NCBI GenBank assembly: GCA_933207985.1
Contig: OW240916.1
Location: 88,335,730 to 88,399,729 of the forward strand
DNA length: 64,000 nucleotides
Source of the DNA: Pelobates cultripes
Lineage: Eukaryota > Chordata > Amphibia > Anura > Pelobatidae
Reading direction: 5' to 3'
The notes under the pieces are model-generated. The model did no database searches. It was not told the origin of the DNA and worked only from the letters and a program-made list of their open reading frames with translations. The first letter of the stretch is position 1; each line of letters begins with the position of its first letter. Below, in pieces: positions 10,826 to 22,147 of this stretch. Both the position numbers and the translations under genes were made by a program.

Positions 10826-11808
10826 TAAAAATGGGTACAGAAGAATTTCTGACTAATAGGGAAGTGGGAAACACCATTTTATTAGGCTGCGAGCATTTTA
10901 TTCCTCTTGCATTGGTTGTGGATGAGACTGCTTGCCAGGTACTCTAGAATATAGATGACCGTATCAAGGAGAGAAAACCTCTAGAAAGTATAGCAATTCC
11001 CTCCTCTTCTGCCTCCAGGTGTCCTTTAGAGTGTTGGGCGACTTGGGAGGGTTGGAAAACAAAAAGGCAGAAACCACACAAGTGGCAGATCAAATTTAAA
11101 ACGACTCTTTAAAAGTATTATATGTTACTTTTAACAGCTTTAAAATAGCAATCAGACCTAGTAAATGATGATTGACCTTTACAACGTAATGATTGTTGCA
11201 ATGGCTTCATAATGACCTCTTTCACATGGCTTGTATGCAAAGTATCTCTGCATTGTGACCACATAATGCCTTAGAAAAAAAAGATACACTAGCTCAGAAT
11301 TATTTCTTTCTTTTTTTTTTTTAAATATCTGTGCTTATACAGAATACTTGTTATACACAAATATAGTGCACTTTTTTGATAAATGCAACTACCGGATATT
11401 TTTAATCTGGAATTTTAGGTTACTTAGTATTTTTTGGACCATATTTGCTCAATTTTGCTGTGAAAGTATTTGTCATACAGTATGCAGGAAGGAGTGTATC
11501 GTTTGTATTGATGGCAAATGGCTTTGTATTTAGGGCAGTGTAGGAGAAAGTGTATCTGCTTCACAGTCTTACTGTTGTATTGTTGGTAAAATATCTTCAC
11601 TTTTGACGTCTGGACATCTAAACATCCCTGAGACGTCGAAAGACCTGTTTTACAACAAATTAATTTAGCATATAGAGCTTTTATTGCAGCTGGGGATATT
11701 TGGTAGGGATGTGCAAAGAGGGCTATCTGTGGTTATCTTTGTATCTACCTTGAGTAGATCTCGTTCAGCATGTGCATCCTGTTAACGAACACTTTTAAAC
11801 ATAGAATA
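10826..11808. other. No gene recognised
   Basis: Anonymous AT-rich sequence without terminal repeats or convincing coding potential. Confidence 0.45.
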
Positions 11809-12599
11809 CATTAGAGCAAGCATGTTAAACTCGAAGGCTTGCACAGGCCAAATAAACAAGGTTTAAATTTATGGGCTGCAAAAAAAAACTCCAACAACTT
11901 ACATTTTCATAGAAAAGTACAGTATTAAAAAATAAATAAAAAAAAAAACAGCATCCCCCTCTATTAAATCCCAGTCCCAACTCTATACTAAATCCCAATC
12001 CCCCCTCTACTAAAACCCGGCCCCTGTTTAAAAAAAAACAAAAAAAAAACAATATTAGCCAACAAGCAGACTCCACTCACATTGCCGCTGCCATTATGCG
12101 ACTCCAGAGTCCAGCCTCTGGTATATCCCCAATTGCGCCGTCCGCACCCTGTGCAAAAGTGGATCCTCCCCCTACTCCTTGTGAAGGTGGAGCATGTTGA
12201 CAGGACATGGCGTTGCGTGTCTCCGTGCACATCTAGGTCCTCCGCTGTCCAGCCACTGCCATCGCAACACTGACCAACACACACACACTCCCTGACAGAC
12301 GCACACACTGACCGACACAGACACACACACCTTTACACATTCTTGCACACACTCACAAATAATTTTATTTATTGCTCCCTACCTTTGGGAACAATAGGGG
12401 GCCTCTCCTTGGAGTCTCCCTTCCTGCTCCTCACTGCTCCCTCACGCGCGCAATTTAGTGATGCCAGCCGGAATGACGTCATATTTTAGCACCCGGCATC
12501 CAGGGCCGGTGCAAGGATTTTTGCCGCCCTAGGCAAAGTAAAGTTTGCCGCCCCCCCCATGGTACATCACAATGCCCCACCCATATGATCTGCCATGTT

Positions 12600-12720
12600 A
12601 ACAAACGCAAGTGCTGCAGTGCCGCCGTGTTTACATTAAAAGGCCTGCAGGGACAGGCTATAGACACCAGAACCACTACATTAAGCTGCAGTGGTTCTGG
12701 GGACTATAGTGTTTCTTTAA
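12600..12720. mobile_element. T2-like TTAA element end inside the nested hAT
   Basis: CCAGAACCACTACATTAAGCTG pairs with the following CAGTGGTTCTGG, and the unit ends ACTATAGTGTTTCTTTAA, the family's right terminus. A left TTAAAGG end was not located. Confidence 0.5.
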
Positions 12721-12984
12721 TGTAAGGTAAATTAGATATTAGTGCCACAAATAATGTACTAGATTGCCTACTTACAACCAGATGAGGATGATGGGCTCTA
12801 GCTGCAGTCTGGTTCCACTGGTCTGGTGCAGAACAGGCTCTCTGGAGGCGGTTTGTAACTGTGGTCACAAAAATCAATGTTCTGGGAGAACGGGAAGCAG
12901 CTCCATTTTTTTGGGGCCCTTTACACAGCTCAAGGTCTGGGTCCCGGGGTCCACCTTCATATTCCACCAATGAGTTTGTTCACA

Positions 12985-13300
12985 GGGGGTGGAGTGTGTA
13001 TGGGATGTCCTGATATGTGTGTAAGGAATGCATTGTGTGAATCTGTGTTTGTATGTGTAAGGGCTGCAAGGTGTGTTTTCTGTGTATGTACGGTATGCAG
13101 TGTGTGCGTCTGTAAGGGGTGCATTGAGTGTGTGTAAGGAATGCATTGTGTGTTTCTGTGTGTGTAAGGGTTGTATTGTGTGTAAGGGTTGCATTGCTTG
13201 TGTCTGTGTCTGTGTGTGTAATGCATTGTGTGTTTTCTGTGTGCAAGGGGTGCATTGTCTTTGTGTGTAAGGGGTGCATTGTGTGTGTGTGTGTGTGTGA
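12985..13300. repeat. TG-rich degenerate tandem repeat
   Basis: Repeated units of the type TGTGTGTAAGGGNTGCATTG, about 20-35 bp each, produce Cys/Val-rich frames on one strand and Thr/His-rich frames on the other. These are not genes. Confidence 0.8.
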
Positions 13301-13304
13301 TGGA

Positions 13305-14200
13305 TGTCAATCTCTCCCCCCTCCCTTGTCACTCTCTTCTCCCTCCTTGTCACTCTGTTCTCCCCCCTTGTCACTCTGTTCTCCCCCCTTGTCACTCTGT
13401 TCTCCCCCCTCCCTTGTCACTCTGTTCTCCCCCCTCCCTTGTCACTCTGTTCTCCCCCCTCCCTTGTCACTCTGTTCTCCCCCCTCCCTTGTCACTCTGT
13501 TCTCCCCTCCTTGTCCTCTCTTCTCCCTCACCTTGTCACTCTCTTCTCCCCCCCTCCCTTGTCACTCTCTTCTCCCCTCCTTGTCGCTCTCTTCTCCCCT
13601 TGTCACTCTCTTCTCCCCGTTGTCCACTCCCACTCTATCGATTTTCCCTCCTCTCCTGTCACTCTCACCCCAGTCAGTTTCTTTCTCCCCTGTCGAGATT
13701 TCTTTCTCCCCCTCCTTGTCAATTTCTTTTCTCTCCCACCCTCCTTGTCAATTTCTTTCCTCTCCCCCCTCCTTGTCAATTTCTTTCTCTCCCCTCCTGT
13801 CAGTTTTCTTTTCTCCTCCCCTCCTGTCAGTTTCTTTCTCTCCCCTCCTGTCAATTTCTTTTCTCTCCCCTCCCTGTAGTTTCTTTCTCCCCTCCTGTCA
13901 GTTTCTTTCTCTCCCCCCTCCTGTCAATTTCTTTCTCTCCCCCTCCCACCAATCCAGTGTGTTTCTCTCCCCCTCCCACCATCAATGTATTTCTCCCACT
14001 CCTCCCTGTGTCAATGTATTTCTCCCACTCCCCGTCCAATTTATTTCTCCCCGTCAATTTTCTTCTCCCCACCTCCCTGTCAATTTCTTTCTCCTCACCT
14101 ACCTGTCCAGTTTCTTTCTCCCCATCAGTTTTCTTTCTCCCTCCCCTGTCAATTTCTTTCTCTCAGCCCCGTCGAGATTTCTTTCTCTCCCCCTCCCCTA
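13305..14200. repeat. Pyrimidine-rich minisatellite (two related blocks)
   Basis: Block one (13310-13630) repeats CTTGTCACTCTGTTCTCCCCCCTC-like units of about 19-25 bp. Block two (13665-14200) repeats CCTGTCAATTTCTTTCTCTC-like units. The strong C/T bias on the + strand means a polypurine minus strand. Frames of up to 413 codons run through it, but their Ser/Pro/Leu-only composition comes from the repeat. Confidence 0.9.
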
Positions 14201-14207
14201 CCTCTGT

Positions 14208-14357
14208 TGTAGCCTGGCCGAGCTCTGTATGGTCCGCGGGTACAGGGAGCTTTTGTTTCCTGTACCCTGCCAGACTAAAAGGAAGTGGACACTCAGTGTG
14301 TACAGGAGACAGATGCTCCCTGTACCCGCGGACCATACAGGGCTCGGCCACGCTACA
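14208..14357. repeat. Long inverted repeat: 43-bp stem, 64-base loop
   Basis: The left arm 14208-14250 and right arm 14315-14357 are complementary over 43 bp with two mismatches by eye. The core is TGGTCCGCGGGTACAGGGAGC and its complement. It lies at the end of the pyrimidine minisatellite inside the nested hAT. Confidence 0.9.
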
Positions 14358-14762
14358 GTAAGGGAGTGACAGCCCCTCTCCTCATGCTGCACCCGGGCAG
14401 TGCGCCCTCATGGACACATCAGCCAGGGCAAAGCTGCAGCCGCCTGAGGCTCTCTGCAGAGCGCTCGGGCGGCTGCAGCATGAGGGGGGCTGGCCCTCCT
14501 TAGGTGGCTGCCTAGTCCGCCTAACAGGTAGCGCCGGTCCTGCCGGCATCACTACAGAGGGTGCGAGGGAGCAGGAAGAACAGACTGAGCTCCCTCGCTG
14601 CCGCCAGCGACCTCTCCTCCAGGCCGGTTAAATTATAGCAGAGTAGGCACCTGCAATGTGGGGAGAGCAGGTGCCTACTCTGCTTAACATGTCAAACTCG
14701 CGGCTCGCTGGGCCGCCAAGATATTCATTGTGTGCTGTGAGTTTGACATGCTTGCATTAGAG

Positions 14763-16769
14763 ATTTATTGCACGATAACACTCACACAATGTTAGGAAAA
14801 GTAAAATGTAGTGAGGTCTGCTCTAAACTTGCCCTACAATGGCTATTTACTATTTAATTGGTAACAAATCTTTAACCAATGCATATGTAATTTGTCATAA
14901 ATAATTTGTCAATGCATTGGTATATCCTTGTGCTGAAAGCTTAGTAGGTCAGTGGAGGGAATATATATATTGGGTGGGCTGAACCAGGAAGTATTGGCTC
15001 AGAGGAAGGGGAAGCCTGTGTATTTATAGACTGGGTAACCCTTCCCACAACTACAGGCTCCGCCTACCGACTCAGCCTTCCTGTGTGTGACTCAACACTT
15101 ATTTGTTGTTTGTTTCCCTTTAAATATATATATATATTGCACGCACATACGCATGTAAAAAGAAAATAAGGGTAACTGCTTAATATAACCCAGATTTCCT
15201 AAAGGTAACAATCGAGACTAAAATAATCTGAAGGTACACATTGAGTCAATTATTTGCAAATTTAAGTCTTCTGCTATTCTGTTCTAGCACAGGGTTAAGC
15301 CATTGTATACTGTAAACGGAATACTTTATTTTTTTGTAAATATTGTTTTATTGTCTGTATTTTTTATTTCTTAACAGTTGTCATGCAAGAAAGTCACGTA
15401 ATAATGTGGTGAGACGCAGAGGTCTCATATGAAAGATATAATGTAAACGTGTTGATTAAACAAACAGACTTGCAGGTCTATGACTTGGTGCATAACAGGC
15501 CTCAAACTGAGAACAAAGTAACATGAATAATGTGTCAAAAAGCTCTAAGTTAATTGCGGTGCACTTGCCCAGACAATTACTTGGCTGTCGTCTAGCTTTT
15601 TTCTTCTTTTCTGTTATGCTGTGGGTTCCTGCTTGAGACCACACAGTAATGTGTTAGGTTGCATGTTTTTTGCTGCTGCGCAGGGGTGAAGGACTCCCCC
15701 AGAGCTGACTCCCAGTTGCTCATAAAACAGACGGTGGTTGCTTCCTCTGTGTCATGAGCAGTCTGTACAAGAAAGAGATCCCATATTCTAAGGGGTCCTC
15801 GTCTATACAAATGGCCTCTAGTGACATAAGGGCATGTGTCATGAGTAGACTTTAGGGCATGGAATTGTAAAACTCTGTCAGTTGTTTGTAGCAAAACTGT
15901 TGCATAAAGTTGGGGTTACCTGTGTTCAGCATTAGTGCTTATGGGTTTAACTCTATCCTCCTGTAGTATGGGTCTGATCTGTGGTAGGTCCTTCCCAGTT
16001 AATTTTGTTTCTAAGCCCGGTGGCAAGGCCGGGTTATGATTCATAAGGTGGAGGGAATGAGGTGAGCTCCAGCCTCGGGCCTGAGTGTGCCGGACTTGGG
16101 TATACTTTTAATATCAGCTGACATTTATTTTATTGCTGGTAATTTGATTCACTGTCTCCAAATACTAATACACTGACACTTTGTCATGCTGATGATAGAT
16201 GGACAATTCTACACACTTTATATATTATATATGCATATTTGTTGATAGGTTCATGTGTCAGAAACCATATTACTAATACATTTATATGTGGTGGTGTCTG
16301 CTGCTCACTTATTGAGGTTTTTTGTTTGTTTTAGCTGTCTGTCTATATCATACATGTCTGTAACTAGGCTAAATCACGTTCTCATATAAGCTAGTGAAGG
16401 TGTTTAGGGAAAACAGGATTTTCTTTTTGATTAAATTTTATTTCTAGACAGCTTAAATGTCTTTGATGAAGGTGGACCTATTTGGCCACATGAATATTTT
16501 ATCCTGGGTCAATATTTATTTTTTCTGCTGCATAATACTAAAACTTTGATGTAATATTTAGTATATGTTCTGGGCTGTCATGGTCTAATTATATGCAAGG
16601 CAAAACCTAAATACTTTTCTTGTTTAGTGGAATCGAAAGTTAAAATGGTGGTCTTATCCTATGGAAGGTAGTGTGTGAGAAGCTTGATAAGAATAGAATG
16701 AATACTTTATGTTGAAGCATAATTCATATGGTCACACGGTGAGACACCTGCTTTTATCTCAATTTTCTA
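14763..16769. other. No gene recognised
   Basis: The 14935-15110 stretch is more GC-rich and may be an old repeat fragment (GAACCAGGAAGTATTGGC to CTCCGCCTACCGACTCAGC). The 15990-16110 stretch has a GCCCGGTGGCAAGGCCGGGT palindrome-like block. No exon or RNA gene was identified. Confidence 0.4.
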
Positions 16770-17080
16770 CCACTCGAAAGACCGTCTCTGTCATCCGATT
16801 TTAGAAATTGAACAAAAGTGCAGTACCAGTGCTTGTTCATCTGCACTCACTGTGCATTTTTGATAATTGAAGCCCATATGCAGTTTTGATGATTTAAATT
16901 AAGATTGGCAAGTCTCTCAGTATAATGTAAGGATCTCAAACTCTGGACCCTCAGATGTTGATGGCCTACGCAAACCTTCTGATAAAATATTGGTTATCAG
17001 CTGATGTTTATGATTGTCTAGTCCATAATGATTTTGAGCAGGAACTTTGTCGCCTGTTGTTCTCATTCATCTGAATGTAT
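16770..17080 (+). repeat. Dispersed direct repeat, copy A
   Basis: This 311-bp module (GACCGTCTCTGTCATCCGAT to CATTCATCTGAATGTAT) recurs in the same orientation at 19543-19850 with scattered substitutions and small indels. A 56-bp piece of it (AGTCTTTCAGTATAACG to GTTGATGGCCT) is repeated immediately downstream at 17084-17141. No terminal repeats or coding frame. Confidence 0.85.
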
Positions 17081-17696
17081 TTAAGTCTTTCAGTATAACG
17101 CAAGGATCTCAAACTCTGGACCCTCAGATGTTGATGGCCTAAAACGACCAGTATTCCTTGAAGTCAGTGGGGTTGGTGAGGGGCGCGACAGAGTTTTAGA
17201 TGCCTGTTGTAATAGAATACAATTATATTTCTTGAAAATGTTTGATCACTGTAAAAAGTGAGTTCCTTTAGTGGCCATTTAAAAGACAAAAACCACAAAC
17301 CATAAAAACAAATCTAAAACCACTAACGAAAGAACACAAACTACTACTAACTCACGGGTGCAGGTGCTTGGCTTTATTAGAGTTTTGGTGTTGAGTACAG
17401 GAGCATTTACTGATAAATCGATGTGCCACGAATGTGCATGATCACGTTACAGAGTGCCATTCGGTGCTATATTTATTAATTTTTTACTACCTCAGAGTTC
17501 ACTATAGGTTTCTTTTTAAAAATATGATTTCTCTGGCAATATTTGGCCTTAGGATTTTGCACTGCTTATCCTGCAACTTAATCTTGGCTTCATTTATAAA
17601 AAAAAATTTCATTCTGGAAATCAGTCTAATCATTTGTTTGCCAGAGGCTTTGCATTTTGGCATCGATCCATATTCCTGATTAAATTGTCACTTTTG

Positions 17697-18640
17697 TAAA
17701 ATGCATCATAATATATCATGTATATAGCTTCCCAAGGCAGATTTTTTTGAAAAAAGTTTTTTTATAACTTTAAAATGTTTTTTTATTTAAAAACATTTCA
17801 CATGTGTTAACAATCAAGTCAAAATATCCAGGACCTTCTATATAAATAATGCTAAGCGTATGTGGAAAATGACATGGTCTCTATCTAAGCACAGTAATTA
17901 CTACAGCTTATTGTACCGGTTAAGGAGTTATTTGGTGCCTTCTCCAGTTTTTTGTTAAACCATTTTTGATTTGTTGAGAAAAAAAACAATTATTCAAGTA
18001 CACTAGAAAAAGTATGCCGTAATGGTCTGCAGCCCCTCCCTGAACACAAATATGATTGTTTTAAAACAATAAAATTTATCTTGGTGATATCAGTGAAAGT
18101 TCATTTTTTATTTGAATAATTAAAAAAAAAAAACAACCAAATATGAACTCTAACTTTGGCCAAGGTTTTTGACGAAGTGGCTACATACTGCATTTTGAAT
18201 ACCCTGGGTTCTCTACTTTTACAAATGGTATGCCATGATGGAGTTATTTTTCATTTCTGGATTGCTATTCAGGCTCAAAAGCAAATGTGGCAAATTTCAA
18301 TATGTAAAAACTAAAAAGGGAAAGCTCTAAATGTAGACCTGTAACTTTCCAAATCCCAATAAAATCTGTAAATGGGGGTTACTGTTGTGCTTGGAAAACA
18401 TTGCTGAACACAAATATGTATATTTTATGCAGTAAAAGCTATACGTATTATGATATTCACAGTTAAAATACCAAGCAGAACTTGGAAAATAACACAATTC
18501 TTAATTCTAAAACTTAAAAAAAAAAATGTATTAGATATTTTTCATGTTAAATTGTTTCATATATAAATATGTGATGTGAAATGAAAAGCCTTATTTCACC
18601 TGAATAAAATGATATACATTAAGTGTGGGTAAACTTAAAA
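17697..18640 (-). repeat. Dispersed repeat, second orientation (sister of 29445-30060)
   Basis: Read on the minus strand, 18640 to about 17900 follows the same order of words as the + strand at 29445-30060: an AACTGTGAATATCATAATACG-like block, CATATTTGTGTTCAGC, GGAAAGTTACAGG, GGCATACCATTTG and GTAGCCACTTCGTC. It is probably a TTAACCCCTTAAGGAC-bounded DNA transposon relic. The ends are degraded. Confidence 0.55.
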
Positions 18641-19004
18641 TGAGCGATTGATTATGGTTAAACAGGCATATAGTCAAATACTAGGTTTTGTTTTGATCAG
18701 AACTTGTACAATTGCCTCCATTAATAAATTAGTTTTTAGAGAGATCCTCCAAAGCAGTGGTTTGAAAAGCTTAGTTATCAGGTACGACTGGGTTTTAATT
18801 TGAACTATAAATGTACCTCTGAACAGATGGTTTCGGCTCTCCTTTAATGTTTTTGCTATAACCAAAATCTCCTGTAAACCTCAAATATTAAGGTTTGGAA
18901 ACCACAGCCCAAAGCAAATCTCCGTTTCCCAAAGGTCAATTTGCCTACTTAACCTTGAACCACAGTTTCCCATTCTGGATGAGCAATAATGTAAACAAAA
19001 TATA

Positions 19005-19084
19005 TTAACCCCTTAAGGACCAAACTTCTGGAACAAAAGGGAATCATGACATGTCACACATGTCATGTGTCCTTTATGGGTTAA
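19005..19084. mobile_element. 80-bp palindromic TTAA element, second copy
   Basis: Reverse-oriented sister of 7949-8028 with the same 80-bp length. It starts TTAACCCCTTAAGGACC and ends CCTTTATGGGTTAA. Confidence 0.7.
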
Positions 19085-19085
19085 A

Positions 19086-19542
19086 TCAGTAGCATGAAGC
19101 CCCTCTTCGAGAACGGAAAGTCTCGGAGGACTGTGACAGGCTTTTCTCAATTCACGTTGCAACACAATGAGGAACTGAATCGTTCTTGGGTTCCTGCTTC
19201 TGATATAGTTGCTAGCCGCAAAAGCCGTTCTTTCCATGCCAAATTTCCTCTCAAACCTGGTCCTGCCCGCCCGGTGGGCGGTCTTCAAGTGCGGGATATC
19301 CGAGAGTGTGTTCCTGATCGTGTCTTTCTGGTTTTTGACTTTGGCTTAGTTTGACTTTCCTGACTTCTCGTACCCTTGAGTTTTGGCTTTTCCTTATCGT
19401 GTCTCGTTCTGTGTCCCTGACCTCGGCTAGTTTTCTGACTATTCTCGGGTACGTTAAGTCCGGCCATTCTAAGGCCCGGTAAGACGTTACCCTTAGTTCT
19501 GATACTATTCTGCATGCTGGATCAATATAATCCTGACATCTG
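19086..19542. repeat. GC-richer unclassified interspersed sequence
   Basis: The composition differs sharply from its surroundings. Repeated TTTGACTTTGGC / TGACCTCGGCTAG / CTGACTATTCTCGGG words resemble sequence often found beside Ty3/Gypsy-type retroelement ends in frogs, but no LTR pair, protein motif or duplication was found. It directly precedes copy B of the direct repeat. Confidence 0.3.
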
Positions 19543-19850
19543 CCACTTGAGCGACCGTCTCTGTCATCCGATGTCAGAAATTGAGCAAAATTGCAGCACC
19601 AGTGCTTGTTTATCTGAACTCACTGTGCATTTTTGATAATTGAAGCCCGTATGCAGTTTTGATGATTTAAATTAAGATTGGCAAGTCTCTCAGTATAACG
19701 GAAGGATCTCAAACTCTGGACCCTCAGATTTTGATGACCTACGCAAACCTTCTGATAAAATATTGGTTATCAGCTGATGCTTATGATTGCTTAGTCCATA
19801 ATGATTTTGAGCAGGAACTTTGTCGCCTGTTCTCATTCATTTAAATGTAT
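19543..19850 (+). repeat. Dispersed direct repeat, copy B
   Basis: Same-orientation copy of 16770-17080, lacking the three-base TGT in GTTGTTCTC and with several substitutions. The tail at 19850-20045 (CCATTGTGCAGTGCTGTGG ... TTGGCGCTATATAAATAA) matches the abundant 3'-end sequence also seen at about 46385-46535. Confidence 0.85.
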
Positions 19851-20103
19851 CACCATTTACTTCTACCCATTGTGCAGTGCTGTGGAGAATGCTGGCACAA
19901 ATGTAAATCAATAGGATGATATAATATCAGTAACTGTACCTGGCAAGACTTTACTTGAATGCATTTGGTTCCTTAATTTCCCCAAACCTAAGACCAATTA
20001 GTAAAATGTAGTTTAGTTTAACTGGTTGGCGCTATATAAATAATTATTGTAGTGGTTACTTTCTATCGTAATTATATTTTCAGGGAGCTTAAAGGGTTAT
20101 ATG

Positions 20104-20701
20104 TTAAAGGAACACTCCAGGCTCTGACAACTTCTAAATTAAGTTGTCATGGTGCCAAGAGGCCCCCGGGTGCACTTTTACCTCAAGGAGTTAAACCGTT
20201 CTCAAATGGTTTAACACCAAAGGGTTGCCTCCAGTGACCTCAAACCCCCCTCCCCCAAAACGGCTTCAGGCTTCTAAAAATTTTAGTATCATGAAGCGCA
20301 GAGTACCGCTAATTGGCTGTGTGCGGATAACTGACACGTTCAGCCAATCAGTGACTCCCCATTCACAAAAACTAGCTTGACAAGAAACATAGCTTTTTCA
20401 AGCCAGTTATTTGAATGTGTAGTCCCTAATTGGCTGAGAGCATCAGCTGACCGCTCTCAGCCAATGAGCAGAGCCCCTGCACGGTGGCACTCTGCGCTTC
20501 CTGAAACCTAACTTTTAGAAGCTGCATACCACCTGAGGGGGGCGTTGAGATCGGCACTGGAGACTCACTTTGGGGTAACACCATTAAACCAGTTTAACTC
20601 CTTAAAGGAAAGAGTGTGCATGGGGGCCTCCTGGCACCATAACAACTTAATGTTAGGTTAAGTTGTTATGGTGCCTATAGGTGTCTAAACTGTCCCTTTA
20701 A
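20104..20701. mobile_element. T2-like TTAA miniature element (598 bp)
   Basis: It begins TTAAAGGAACACTCCAGGC and ends GTCTAAACTGTCCCTTTAA with TTAA on both sides. Extensive inner palindromes are present: AAGTTGTCATGGTGCC against GGCACCATAACAACTT, and AATTGGCTGAGAGC against GCTCTCAGCCAAT. The element is nearly symmetrical about its centre. Non-coding. Confidence 0.8.
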
Positions 20702-21058
20702 TGCTAAGTTAATTTTAAATTTGAGGTCAGAACAGCCAAAATAGAAACCGCCTCGAAGTCCGCTATGCTTTCATTTTCTGTCCTCTGCCTTACATTTAAA
20801 ATTCACTTTGAATTCTCACTTGAGGAAATCACCTTGTTGAAATCAATATGGGACAGCTCAAAAACAGATCACACTAAGCAACTTCTCACCTTTTATAGGC
20901 TGTCTCAGCCACAACCGGATGTATTTGGCCACAAGTAGTTTCATCCAAAAAAAGATGAATCAAAATATACTGTTTTCACCGCTTCAGGACTGGTTTAATT
21001 TATTGAAACATAGAATGTGACGGCCCATCTAGTCTGCCAAATTTTCTAAATACTTACA

Positions 21059-21491
21059 TTAGTCTCTTATATCTAGGAAAGCTTTATACATATCCCATGC
21101 ATGCTTAAACTCCCTCACTGTGTTAACCCCTACCACTTCAGCTGGAAGGCTAGTCCATGCATCCACTACCCTCTCTGTAAAGTAATACTTCCTGATATTA
21201 TTTTTAAACCTTTGCCCCTCTAATTTAAGACTATGTCCTCTTGTTGTTGTAGTTTTCCTTTGTTTAAGTATACTGCCATCCTTTACTGTGTTGATTCTTT
21301 TTATATATTTAAATGTTTCTATCATATCCCCCCCGTCTCGTCTTTCCTCCAAGCTATACATGTTAAGATCCTTTAACCTTTCCTGGTAAGTTTTATCCTG
21401 CAATCCATGAACCAGTTTAGTAGCCCTTTTCTGAACTCTCTCTAGAGTATTAATATCCTTCTGAAAATAGGGTCTCCAGTACTGTGAGGTC
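21059..21491 (-). pseudogene. CR1-like ORF2 C-terminus (downstream exon of the split frame)
   Basis: The frame reads QYWRPYFQKDINTLERVQKR, then GLQDKTYQERLKDLNMYSLE, a GHSLKL block, and finally YYFTERVVDAWTSLPAEVV before stopping at 21059. This order (LERVQ-RAT, YEERL-LxLYSLE, GHxxKL, FFxxRVVxxWxSLP) is the C-terminal signature of CR1-clade non-LTR retrotransposon polyproteins. The matching upstream part (22156-22290, reading MISGDLKVGRQWNRAAGNAS and ISSRKREV) is displaced by the 648-bp hAT insertion, which broke the frame between SRKREV and QYWRP. The Cys/Val-rich frame upstream comes from the insertion's microsatellite. Confidence 0.82.
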
Positions 21492-21499
21492 TCACCAGT

Positions 21500-21777
21500 C
21501 AGTGGCGTACACAAAATCCATGAGGCCCGGTCCCTCCACTCCCCTCCCTCCCGACACACACATACAGATACAGACACCCATACAGACACACACACGTACA
21601 GACACAGACACACACATACATACAAAGGCACATACATACATACACACAGGCAGACACATACATACAGACACACACACAAACAGGCAGGCATACAGACAGG
21701 CGCACACACAGACAGACACACATACATACATACAAACAGGCACACATACATACAGGCAGACACACAGACAGACAGGC

Positions 21778-21808
<31 letters not shown>

Positions 21809-22147
21809 ATATTTAAGTCACCCTCCTGTTTCCTACCTTTTTGGTGCAGGAGGGTGACTTTCCCTGGGGTCCAGTGGTGGCTCAGGTGGATGGGAGTCAG
21901 AGTTCCCACTCTGACTCCCTGGTCTTCCTCCCGCGCGGGCTCTCTCTATGCTGGGAGGAGTGACGTGCGGTCACTTCCTCACAGCTGGTGATGTCATCAC
22001 AGGGGGCCCGGTCGCGCTGTTAATGGTGATGGCGGGTACCCTGCAAATGGTGATGGCGGGTACCCGGTCGCAGGAGTCCGCAGAGGGGCTGGGCTCCCTG
22101 GAGTTACGGGCCCGGTCGCAACTGCGACCCAGGTATGTACGCCAGTG
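21500..22147. mobile_element. hAT-type miniature element inserted in the CR1 LINE
   Basis: The left end CAGTGGCGTACACAAAATCC and inverted right end CACTGGCGTACATACCTGG form the terminal repeats, and the 8-bp duplication TCACCAGT flanks both sides (21492-21499, 22148-22155). Removing it restores the CR1 reading order. It contains an ACACAGACA/CATACATA microsatellite (about 21545-21810) and a duplicated GGTGATGGCGGGTACCC module near 22025-22065. Non-coding. Confidence 0.9.

Larger units (their letters stand above)
12501..14542. mobile_element. hAT-superfamily element (inner, nested)
   Basis: The left end CAGGGCCGGTGCAAGG and the inverted right end CAGGACCGGCGCTACC form imperfect terminal repeats. 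They continue with related GCCGCCCTAGGC / GGCGGACTAGGC blocks, and the 8-bp duplication CCGGCATC lies on both sides (12493-12500, 14543-14550). No transposase is present. The interior holds a T2-like end, TG-rich and pyrimidine-rich tandem repeats and a long hairpin. Confidence 0.88.
11817..14754. mobile_element. hAT-superfamily element (outer, 2.9 kb, non-coding)
   Basis: The left end is CAAGCATGTTAAACTCG and the right end, read inward on the other strand, is CAAGCATGTCAAACTCA. Both are flanked by the 8-bp duplication CATTAGAG (11809-11816 and 14755-14762). Eight-bp duplications and short CA-starting inverted repeats are hAT hallmarks. No transposase is seen. About two-thirds of its length is a second hAT element nested at 12501-14542. 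Confidence 0.88.

Noticed and set aside
12874..13395. 173-codon Thr/His-rich minus-strand frame
   Set aside because: Antisense of the TG-rich tandem repeat; no conserved motif.
13305..13510. Regular repeat-spacer look that might suggest a CRISPR array
   Set aside because: Units are contiguous C/T-rich minisatellite repeats without unique spacers, in a vertebrate genome.
13128..14369. 413-codon and 377-codon plus-strand frames rich in Ser, Pro, Leu and Cys
   Set aside because: They run through TG-rich and CT-rich tandem repeats in several frames at once; composition comes from the repeats and there is no domain or start context.
21492..21909. Cys/Val-rich minus-strand frames and His/Thr-rich plus-strand frame
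   Set aside because: Products of the ACACAGACA/CATACA microsatellite within the hAT insertion.
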